Source of the DNA: Clostridia bacterium
GTDB taxonomy: Bacteria > Bacillota_A > Clostridia > Christensenellales > Aristaeellaceae
Direction of reading: 5' to 3'
Assembly (NCBI GenBank): GCA_017397695.1
Contig: JAFQIF010000035.1
Location: 1 to 20,687, forward strand
Length of the DNA stretch: 20,687 nucleotides
The translations under genes and the position numbers were made by a program. The notes under the pieces were generated by a model. That model had not been told where the DNA came from. It worked only from the letters and a program-made list of their open reading frames with translations, and searched no databases. Positions 15,084 through 20,687 of this stretch are shown here, piece after piece (positions within the stretch are counted from its first letter, which is position 1; each line of letters opens with the position of its first letter).

Positions 15084-16100
15084 TTACTGGGTAACCTTCG
15101 CCCACAGCGCGTTCCACTTGTCGAGGATCTCGCTCTTGTGCTCGGTCAGATACGGAACGTCACGGTTCGCCCAGACGATCTCGGTGGACGGCTTCAGCCA
15201 AGCGTTCTCCGGCACGGTATAGCCGGCGTTGGTGTAGCGCAGCGTGCCCTGCTGATAGGCAGCCAGCGCAGTCTGGCCTTCGGCGGAGCAGATGAAGTCG
15301 ATCATCTTCTTCGCGTTCTCCGGGTTCGGGCCGCCCTTAACAAGCGCGCAGCCGAAAGCAGAAGCAGAGGTGCCGTTGGTCGGATACTGGAGACGGATAT
15401 TGGTCGCACCGTCGCGGATGAGGCCAACCGCGCCGTCTTCGTAGGTCAGGCCCACGACATACTCGCCAGCCTGGGTGTTCTTGAAGACGCCGGAAGAGGA
15501 ACCGAGGATAACCAGGTTCGGCATGAGCTTCTCGATATAAGCCCAGGCTTCTTCGGTGTCGTTGCCATAGACGGCAAAGATGTTGGACAGGTTATTCCAG
15601 GCGGAAGAAGAGCTGTTGGGATCGGCGGTAGCGATCATGCCCTTGAGCTTGGGATCGAGGAGGTCTTCATAGGACTCGATCTTCAGGCCCAGCTCGGCTT
15701 CCAGTTCCTCATTGATCACGAAAGTCACGGTGGACAGGTGATCCATGGAGTACAGGCCGTTCGGGGTGGTGTAGCCCGGCATATTCTGAGCGTCGTACTC
15801 AGAGATCCAGGCCTCAAAGATGTCGGCATACGCCTGACCGTCGGAGTCAGCCATGCCGCCCCAGACGAGGTCGCCCTGCGGGTTGCCGGCCTCACCGGCA
15901 ATACGGGTAGTCAGCTCGCCGGCGGAGCCGTTGGTGACAATGACTTCGATATCCGGATACACCTCGTTGAAGCAGGTAATCAGAGCGTCGAGGTCAGCTT
16001 CGGTCATGGAGGAGTACAGCTGGACTTCCTCACCAGCGAACGCGCAGGCGGCCGTGAGGACCATCACCAGAGACAGGACCAGAGTCAGGATCTTTTTCAT
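15084..16100 (-). CDS. ABC transporter substrate-binding protein (FbpA/AfuA/PhnS-like family)
   Basis: Extracytoplasmic binding protein of 338 residues that captures the solute for the permease encoded just upstream. Residues 1-22 are a signal peptide with a likely AFA/G cleavage; Cys19 gives only a poor lipobox (TAAC). The mature chain opens with VQLYSSMTEADLDAL and continues with GDLVWGGMADS, features of the Fe(III)/2-aminoethylphosphonate/hexose-phosphate binding group. I see no Tyr-Tyr pair where ferric-binding FbpA proteins carry their iron ligands; the corresponding region reads YVVGLTYEDGAVGLIRDGA (215-232). Serine-rich turns occur at SSSSAW (163-168) and SSSGVF (201-206). The gene follows the permease by 62 bases that contain a hairpin, and its ATG has AAAAGGAG upstream. 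Substrate inferred, not shown. Confidence 0.88.
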   Translation of the reverse strand: MKKILTLVLSLVMVLTAACAFAGEEVQLYSSMTEADLDALITCFNEVYPDIEVIVTNGSAGELTTRIAGEAGNPQGDLVWGGMADSDGQAYADIFEAWISEYDAQNMPGYTTPNGLYSMDHLSTVTFVINEELEAELGLKIESYEDLLDPKLKGMIATADPNSSSSAWNNLSNIFAVYGNDTEEAWAYIEKLMPNLVILGSSSGVFKNTQAGEYVVGLTYEDGAVGLIRDGATNIRLQYPTNGTSASAFGCALVKGGPNPENAKKMIDFICSAEGQTALAAYQQGTLRYTNAGYTVPENAWLKPSTEIVWANRDVPYLTEHKSEILDKWNALWAKVTQ

Positions 16101-16131
16101 GTTTCTTCTCCTTTTCGAAGTTTTTTATACC

Positions 16132-16153
16132 TATTGCGGATTCCGCCGCAATA
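16132..16153. repeat. Hairpin between permease and substrate-binding protein genes
   Basis: TATTGCGG and CCGCAATA (eight base pairs) flank a six-base loop, 31 bases before the binding-protein ATG. There is no T-run on the minus strand. Such hairpins in ABC operons often protect the 3' segment of a processed message so that the binding protein is made in excess; that role is inferred. Confidence 0.6.
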
Positions 16154-16162
16154 TAGCCGAAA

Positions 16163-17818
16163 TTAGAGGCGCACGTCCTCAGACTTGCTGATCTTGAGAT
16201 ACAGCAGCAGAGAGACTGTCGTGACTGCTGTGAGGATAGCAGCGAAGGCTGCCGCGATGCCGTCGTTGCCGCGAAGGATCGCAAGATACGTGGACATCGT
16301 CAGCGTGATGGACTTATTGGAATACAGAATGATCGAGGAGGACAGCTCCGTCACGATCGCGACCCAGGAAAGAATCGCGCCGGAGAGAATTCCGTTGGCC
16401 ATCATCGGAACGGTAATGCGCGCAAACGTTTTGGCCTTCGACGCGCCCAGGCTGATAGCCGCCTCTTCGATGCTGGGCGATATCTGCATGAGCGTCGCAG
16501 TAGCCGAGCGAATTGTATACGGCAGACGGCGAATGACGAAAGAGATCACCATAATGGCGAACGTGCCGGTGAGCGCGATCGGCTTTTTGCCGAAGGCGAG
16601 CAGCAGAGACAGACCCACGACAGCGCCCGGCATGATATACGGCAGCATGGAGATCGTATCGATCGTGTTGTTGAGCACGCTGGAGCGGCGCACAACCAAA
16701 TACGCAATGAGCACAGCCAGGACAATGATAATCGCCAGGGCGATAATGCCCATCATAGCGGTATTGTTGATTGAGCGGCTGAGCAGCTTCTTGCTCGCCT
16801 GCACGTAGTTGCTCACACCGTATGTTCCCTGACGGATCGAGCCTTTGTAATCACAGAAGGACAAATAGATGATATAGAGCTGCGGCATGAAGGCAATGCC
16901 CACAAGCACGTAGCAATACAGATGCATCAGGAAGCCGGAGAATCCCTTTGCTTCCTTCTTCTCCACCGGATGCAGTGCGTTCATGGAGAACTTGAAGCGG
17001 CTGGTGCCCCACTTCTGGAAGAAGAAGACAATCGCCGTGATGACAATTGCAACAACGGCAAGCGCAGCGGCAAAGTTACGGTTTGTACCACCCTCACCCA
17101 GGTACGCGTTGTAGATCATGACCGGGAAGGTCTGATATCCTTCGCCGATCAGCATGGGAGTTCCAAAATCGGCAAAGGCCTGCATGAAGACCATCAGCGC
17201 CGCTGCAAGGATTGTGGGCATGGACAGCGCAAGCACGATGCGAATCAGGCGTTTCACGCCAGTACAGCCCATGTTCGCTGCGGCTTCCATGAGGGTATTA
17301 TCGATATTCTTGAACGCGCCGTTCATATAGATGAAAACAAGCGGGAAGAACTTGAGCGACTGCACGAGTAGAATGCCCTGGAAACCATAAATCGCAGGCA
17401 TCTTGAAGCCCAGAAGCGCAGAGACCGTCTTGGTGATTGCGCCGCTTCTGCCCAGCAGCAAGATCCATGAATATGCGCCGATAAAGGGCGCGGACATGGA
17501 GCACAGAATAGAGACGACGAACAGCAGCTTCGCGCCGCGGATCCTATAGAACGAGTAAAAATAGGCAATCGGAATACCAAGCAGAAGAGAAACTGCCGTC
17601 GTGGCGATGGTGACCTTCACACTGTTCCAAATCGGTTTGAGATAGTAGCCATTGGTATAGGTAAAGAAGCGAACAAAATTCTCAAAGCTGAACTCGCCAG
17701 CCTCGTTATAGACAGACTGTTTGAGCAGGCCCATCAGTGGAAATGCCAGAAAGATGATGAAGATTGCAAGGAGCAGGATCGATACGCCGAGCCATCCGTC
17801 GCGCTTATTGCTTCTCAC
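16163..17818 (-). CDS. ABC transporter permease, fused double-domain type (FbpB/AfuB-like)
   Basis: 551-residue inner-membrane permease with two tandem permease domains and about twelve transmembrane segments, so one chain replaces a permease dimer. The ATPase-docking EAA loops are visible in each half: EAAANMGCTGVKRLIRIVLAL (178-198) and EEAAISLGASKAKTFARITVP (451-471). The halves are joined by a charged linker around 272-295. The first helix is at about 12-32. The double arrangement is usual for the ferric, hexose-phosphate and aminoethylphosphonate branch of importers. The start is GTG, 16 bases after the ATPase stop, with GGGGAGG overlapping that stop. It is cotranscribed with the ATPase and the binding protein. 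Confidence 0.92.
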   Translation of the reverse strand: MRSNKRDGWLGVSILLLAIFIIFLAFPLMGLLKQSVYNEAGEFSFENFVRFFTYTNGYYLKPIWNSVKVTIATTAVSLLLGIPIAYFYSFYRIRGAKLLFVVSILCSMSAPFIGAYSWILLLGRSGAITKTVSALLGFKMPAIYGFQGILLVQSLKFFPLVFIYMNGAFKNIDNTLMEAAANMGCTGVKRLIRIVLALSMPTILAAALMVFMQAFADFGTPMLIGEGYQTFPVMIYNAYLGEGGTNRNFAAALAVVAIVITAIVFFFQKWGTSRFKFSMNALHPVEKKEAKGFSGFLMHLYCYVLVGIAFMPQLYIIYLSFCDYKGSIRQGTYGVSNYVQASKKLLSRSINNTAMMGIIALAIIIVLAVLIAYLVVRRSSVLNNTIDTISMLPYIMPGAVVGLSLLLAFGKKPIALTGTFAIMVISFVIRRLPYTIRSATATLMQISPSIEEAAISLGASKAKTFARITVPMMANGILSGAILSWVAIVTELSSSIILYSNKSITLTMSTYLAILRGNDGIAAAFAAILTAVTTVSLLLYLKISKSEDVRL

Positions 17819-17834
17819 GCTTTCACCCCTCCCC

Positions 17835-18953
17835 TCAAACTGCTGCGCAGTCGTTCTTCACGCCGGTGAGGATATTGGCCGAACCATCGGCGGTAAAGAG
17901 ATTGACCTTGTCGGTATTGATCGTCAACTTGATCTTCGTGCCCGGCTCGATGATGGAATCGATGGAGGATTCCTGAATGATTTCGGCTTCTTCTCCAGAC
18001 TCCAGATGGACAAAGTAATGGGTCATCAGGCCCAGGAACACGCAGTCATCGACCGTGGCGGCGATACCCTCACCCGCAACATCGCGGCTGAGGAGCAGCT
18101 CCTCCGGCCGGATGGACATGACCACATTCTGGCTCTTCTGATATTCAGGCAGGACGTTGGTCATTTCAGTTTTGTAGCCGCTCTTGGTGGCGAGCATGCA
18201 CTTTCCGTTCTCGACTTCGAGCTTCGCATCCATAACATTGGAGCGACCGATGAACGTGGAAACGAACAGATTGGCCGGGCGCTGATAGATATTCTTGGGC
18301 GTACCCACGTGCTGGATGACGCCGGCATTCATGACCGCGATGCGATCAGAGATGGCCATGGCCTCTTCCTGATCGTGAGTAACATACACGGTAGTAATAC
18401 CAACGTTGTGCTGAATATTCTTGATGACGGTACGCATCTCTACACGCAGCTTCGCATCCAGATTGGACAGCGGCTCATCAAACAGAAGAACATCGGGCTC
18501 AATACACAGCGCACGGGCCAAAGCGACGCGCTGCTGCTGGCCGCCTGAAAGGCGCTCGGGCAGACGATCAGCATATTCGTCCACATGCATGAGCTTCATG
18601 AACTTATCGGCCTGCTCTTTCACCTTTTCCTTGGGCAGCTTGCGATTGCTCAGACCAAACTCGACATTCTTGCGGACGGTCATGTGCGGGAAAATCGCGT
18701 AGTTCTGGAAAACCATGCCGATATTGCGCTTCGCAGGATCCAGATCGTTGATCTTCGTATCATTGAAGTAAAACTCGCCGCCTTCGATAGAATTGAAACC
18801 CGCAATCATACGCAGCAGCGTAGTCTTTCCGCAACCGGACGGACCCAACAGCGTAAAGAATTCACCTTTCCTGATCTCCAGGCTCAGATCCGGAATAATG
18901 ACATTGTCGCCATACTTTTTGAGTGCATGACGGATAGAAATACGATCGCTCAC
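17835..18953 (-). CDS. ABC transporter ATP-binding protein (FbpC/PotA-like, with TOBE domain)
   Basis: 372-residue cytoplasmic ATPase that powers the importer. Motifs, numbered from the GTG start: Walker A GPSGCGKTT near residues 36-44, Q-loop in MVFQNYAIFPHM, signature LSGGQQQRVALARAL, Walker B VLLFDEPLSNLDAKLR, and the switch His in YVTHDQEEAM. A C-terminal TOBE-type domain follows (about 230-365; MSIRPEELLL and the FLGLMTHYFVHLESGEE region), as in PotA, MalK and FbpC. The start is GTG at 18953, seven bases after GGGAGGG; an upstream in-frame ATG at 18974 precedes that ribosome site and is rejected. It is the first gene of the ATPase, permease, binding-protein operon, behind a TTGACT/TATAAT promoter. 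Confidence 0.94.
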   Translation of the reverse strand: MSDRISIRHALKKYGDNVIIPDLSLEIRKGEFFTLLGPSGCGKTTLLRMIAGFNSIEGGEFYFNDTKINDLDPAKRNIGMVFQNYAIFPHMTVRKNVEFGLSNRKLPKEKVKEQADKFMKLMHVDEYADRLPERLSGGQQQRVALARALCIEPDVLLFDEPLSNLDAKLRVEMRTVIKNIQHNVGITTVYVTHDQEEAMAISDRIAVMNAGVIQHVGTPKNIYQRPANLFVSTFIGRSNVMDAKLEVENGKCMLATKSGYKTEMTNVLPEYQKSQNVVMSIRPEELLLSRDVAGEGIAATVDDCVFLGLMTHYFVHLESGEEAEIIQESSIDSIIEPGTKIKLTINTDKVNLFTADGSANILTGVKNDCAAV

Positions 18954-18972
18954 GGCGGTTCCCTCCCAAATC

Positions 18973-19006
18973 AATTCGAATCAGCAGCGTTATCCTCTGC
19001 CGAATT
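18973..19006 (-). promoter_or_regulatory. Leader hairpin just before the ATPase ribosome site
   Basis: In the minus-strand leader AATTCG and GCAG pair with CTGC and CGAATT, with a nine-base loop and a five-base bulge on the 3' arm. It ends about five bases before the GGGAGGG ribosome site, so it could regulate access to it. I recognise no known riboswitch here. Confidence 0.4.
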
Positions 19007-19050
19007 TACATTCACACTGCATATCGACTGGTCATTCATTATTTGTATTT

Positions 19051-19079
19051 ATTATATATGCACCCCAAACAAAAGTCAA
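19051..19079 (-). promoter_or_regulatory. Promoter of the ABC transporter operon
   Basis: TTGACT (19074-19079), a 17-base spacer and a perfect TATAAT (19051-19056) on the minus strand give a leader of about 90 bases before the GTG. The flanking 19080-19171 stretch is A/T-rich and contains no gene. Confidence 0.8.
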
Positions 19080-19171
19080 TCAAGCATCCGCACATCATTC
19101 ATGCTATCCAACTAATTTTTTGTCACATTTTTTACGCGATTGCAACATTTTATTATTGCTCTGCCCACAAG

Positions 19172-19202
19172 CAAAAAGCATCGCCGTTTTCAGGCGATGC
19201 TT
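19172..19202 (-). terminator. plsY: Intrinsic terminator after plsY
   Basis: A perfect ten-base-pair stem (AAGCATCGCC with GGCGATGCTT) and a seven-base loop are followed on the minus strand by a T-run, 14 bases after the plsY stop. Confidence 0.88.
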
Positions 19203-19216
19203 GATTATGATACGTT

Positions 19217-19888
19217 TTAGGTGTTCACTTTTTTGTAGCGCTGCTTCCATTCCTGCTCAGAGTAATTCTTTTCGATACGCGCTTCCTCTTCCTTTGCATT
19301 CCACAGCCAGCTGACGCGCATCTCTTTTCCCACAAGAATCCGACGAATATTGGGCATGTGCTTGTACACGACCACTGGAATCAACACCGCGAGCACGGTC
19401 ATACCAACCAGATCGCCGGTAGAAACAGCATATGCCACAGGAAAGATCACACTCAGCGACAGCGCCATCAGACATATATACCCCATCATCAGCACGAGCA
19501 GTACTTCCGCAATGAACAGTGCAAGAAAAAGCTTCCAATTGTGCGCAAGCATCATGCCGAGCATGCATGCCAGACCCTTGCCGCCGGAAAAATGCATATA
19601 GATCGGAAAAACATGTCCAAGGATACACGCCGTACCGGCGAGCACGCCAGCAAAACTGATCATCGGGAAAGCACGCACGGCAATCCTGTATGCGGTAAAA
19701 GCCTTGAACACATCTACGAGCATACACAGCACACCCGTCGCCTTGCCCATGATCAGGGTAGCATTGGTCGCGCCCGCGTTGCCCGATCCATATTTGCGGA
19801 TATCAAATCCATGCATCCTGCCAAAGAGATATGCAGGGTTAATCATGCCCAGCAGATAGCCCATGGCGGCGCAAAGAATCACATACAT
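19217..19888 (-). CDS. plsY: Acyl-phosphate:glycerol-3-phosphate acyltransferase
   Basis: Integral membrane enzyme that transfers the acyl group from acyl-phosphate (made by PlsX) to position 1 of sn-glycerol-3-phosphate, the first step of bacterial phospholipid synthesis. The 223 residues contain the three PlsY motifs: GSGNAGATN (34-42), GHVFPIYMHFSGGKG (91-105), and KHMPNIRRILVGKE (176-189). At least five hydrophobic segments are visible, the first at about 2-20. The charged C-terminal tail (about 198-223) is slightly longer than usual. ATG at 19888 is chosen because AGGTGA lies five bases before it; the upstream GTG at 19897 is itself part of that site. It is monocistronic, with its own promoter and terminator. 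Confidence 0.95.
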   Translation of the reverse strand: MYVILCAAMGYLLGMINPAYLFGRMHGFDIRKYGSGNAGATNATLIMGKATGVLCMLVDVFKAFTAYRIAVRAFPMISFAGVLAGTACILGHVFPIYMHFSGGKGLACMLGMMLAHNWKLFLALFIAEVLLVLMMGYICLMALSLSVIFPVAYAVSTGDLVGMTVLAVLIPVVVYKHMPNIRRILVGKEMRVSWLWNAKEEEARIEKNYSEQEWKQRYKKVNT

Positions 19889-19922
19889 ACTTATCACCTG
19901 TATATTCTATATCGTAAGAAGC

Positions 19923-19951
19923 ATTATACCATTCATAACGGCTGGCGGCAA
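19923..19951 (-). promoter_or_regulatory. Promoter of plsY
   Basis: TTGCCG (19946-19951), a 17-base spacer and a perfect TATAAT (19923-19928) on the minus strand lie about 35 bases before the plsY ATG. The remaining stretch up to the tRNA terminator (19952-20043) shows no gene. Confidence 0.75.
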
Positions 19952-20043
19952 TTGATAATTGTCATTCTGCTTTCCGAAACAGGAGGAAATCGTCGAAAGC
20001 AGCACCGAATTCCCTCTCATCGCACAAACAAGCAATTCCACTG

Positions 20044-20078
20044 CAAGAAAAAAGAACACCCGGCAAACGCCGAGTGTT
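20044..20078 (-). terminator. Intrinsic terminator of the tRNA operon
   Basis: On the minus strand, AACACTCGGC pairs with GCCGGGTGTT apart from one mismatch, around a short loop, and is followed by CTTTTTTCTT. It lies five bases past the last tRNA. Confidence 0.85.
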
Positions 20079-20082
20079 ACTT

Positions 20083-20158
20083 TGGTGCACCATCAGGGAC
20101 TCGAACCCGGGACACCCTGATTAAGAGTCAGGTGCTCTACCAACTGAGCTAATGGTGC
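20083..20158 (-). tRNA. tRNA-Lys (anticodon CTT)
   Basis: Full cloverleaf on the minus strand: acceptor GCACCAT pairs with ATGGTGC, discriminator A, encoded CCA. The anticodon loop is CTCTTAA (anticodon CTT) and the T-loop is GGTTCGAGTCC. It is the last gene of the seven-tRNA cluster. Confidence 0.96.
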
Positions 20159-20164
20159 AAATTG

Positions 20165-20238
<74 letters not shown>

Positions 20239-20242
20239 ACAG

Positions 20243-20317
20243 TGGAGCGGTAGACGAGATTCGGACTCGCGACATCCACCTTGGCAAGGTGGCACTCTAC
20301 CACTGAGCTACTACCGC
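20243..20317 (-). tRNA. tRNA-Gly (anticodon GCC)
   Basis: Acceptor GCGGTAG pairs with CTACCGC, discriminator T, encoded CCA. The anticodon stem CCACC/GGTGG encloses TTGCCAA (anticodon GCC). It lies four bases from the neighbouring Gly(TCC) gene. Confidence 0.96.
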
Positions 20318-20325
20318 ATAAAAAA

Positions 20326-20408
20326 TGGTGCGGGTGAAGAGACTCGAACTCATACGCCTCTGGCAACAGATCCTAAATCTGCCGCGTCTGCCATTCCGCC
20401 ACACCCGC
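20326..20408 (-). tRNA. tRNA-Leu (anticodon TAG)
   Basis: 83-base class II tRNA with a long variable arm. Acceptor GCGGGTG pairs with CACCCGC, discriminator A, encoded CCA. The anticodon loop TTTAGGA gives anticodon TAG (Leu, CUA family). Confidence 0.94.
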
Positions 20409-20421
20409 AAAGTCACTAAAA

Positions 20422-20497
20422 TGGTGACCCATTGGGGACTCGAACCCCAGGCACCCTGATTAAAAGTCAGGTGCTCTACCAGCTGAGCTAATGGATC
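20422..20497 (-). tRNA. tRNA-Lys (anticodon TTT)
   Basis: Acceptor GATCCAT pairs with ATGGGTC (one T-G pair), discriminator A, encoded CCA. The anticodon stem CCTGA/TCAGG encloses CTTTTAA (anticodon TTT). Its D-arm and anticodon arm are nearly identical to the Lys(CTT) gene in the same cluster. Confidence 0.96.
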
Positions 20498-20500
20498 AAA

Positions 20501-20576
20501 TGGCTGGGGTGGCAGGATTCGAACCTTGCGAATGCGGGAGTCAAAGTCCCGTGCCTTGCCGCTTGGCGACACCCCA
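20501..20576 (-). tRNA. tRNA-Gln (anticodon TTG)
   Basis: Acceptor TGGGGTG pairs with CACCCCA, discriminator G, encoded CCA. The anticodon stem CGGGA/TCCCG encloses CTTTGAC (anticodon TTG). Confidence 0.96.
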
Positions 20577-20608
20577 ACGGTACCCTGCATCCTGCAGCGA
20601 AAGAAAAG

Positions 20609-20685
20609 TGGGGTGAGTACTGGGAGTCGAACCCAGGACCTCCAGAGCCACAATCTGGCGCTCTAACCAACTGAGCTATACCCAC
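20609..20685 (-). tRNA. tRNA-His (anticodon GTG)
   Basis: Acceptor GTGGGTA pairs with TACTCAC, encoded CCA. It has discriminator C, and a G immediately before the 5' end (complement of base 20686) that can serve as the His-specific G-1. The anticodon loop TTGTGGC gives GTG. It is complete at the right edge and is the first tRNA of the cluster within this window. Confidence 0.95.
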
Positions 20686-20687
20686 CA

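Noticed and set aside
15042..16166. 374-codon open frame on the plus strand opposite the binding-protein gene
   Set aside because: It mirrors a real gene with signal peptide and family motifs, and its own translation has no recognisable features.
15084..18953. Calling the ABC importer a ferric iron transporter
   Set aside because: The family also contains organophosphate transporters, the usual Tyr-Tyr iron site was not seen, and the neighbours are glycerol-phosphate enzymes. Substrate left open.

Overview
The window looks like chromosomal DNA from a Bacillota organism, probably class Clostridia and perhaps an uncultured gut lineage. The evidence is consensus sigma-A type promoters, strong AGGAGG-type ribosome binding sites, the yybS-rplI-dnaB block, a lipoprotein parvulin foldase, PlsY, and tRNAs with encoded CCA ends. 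GC content is moderate to high for this group (my estimate, about 55%). I cannot place the genus. I see no phage, insertion sequence, CRISPR array or plasmid signal. Nearly everything is on the minus strand; only a TSCPD-domain gene and an esterase-like gene run on the plus strand.

Layout, left to right. (1) 1-1259: 3'-truncated parvulin-type foldase lipoprotein with its own consensus promoter. (2) 1421-8297: six-gene minus-strand operon in the order yybS (DUF2232), rplI, dnaB, topB, a small two-helix membrane protein and a DUF6056-like polytopic membrane protein. (3) 8437-9654: an orphan beta-propeller-like protein (minus) divergent from a TSCPD protein (plus). (4) 9717-11753: glmM followed by a stand-alone GlmU-like left-handed beta-helix protein. 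(5) 11996-12850: an alpha/beta hydrolase on the plus strand. (6) 12907-14909: sn-glycerol-1-phosphate dehydrogenase (AraM/EgsA family) followed 11 bases later by a phosphomannomutase-like HAD phosphatase, with their own promoter. (7) 15084-18953: an FbpABC/AfuABC-type ABC importer in the order ATPase, double permease, solute-binding protein. (8) 19217-19888: PlsY. (9) 20083-20685: seven tRNA genes transcribed His, Gln, Lys(TTT), Leu(TAG), Gly(GCC), Gly(TCC), Lys(CTT).

How the genes work together. Block 2 joins replication (DnaB, topoisomerase III) to ribosomal protein bL9. The c-di-AMP phosphodiesterase gene gdpP, which commonly sits between yybS and rplI in Bacillota, is absent here. Block 4 supplies GlcN-1-P and probably acetylates it for the cell wall. 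Blocks 6 and 7 are the most interesting. An importer of a family that includes organophosphate transporters (AfuA, PhnS) lies directly upstream of an enzyme that interconverts sn-glycerol-1-phosphate and DHAP, and of a phosphatase-like HAD protein. I propose, as inference only, an organophosphate scavenging module, possibly for glycerol-1-phosphate or a related compound.

Promoters with 17-18 base spacers were readable for seven transcription units, and intrinsic terminators separate most of them. All function calls come from reading motifs by eye; no alignment or database search was run.
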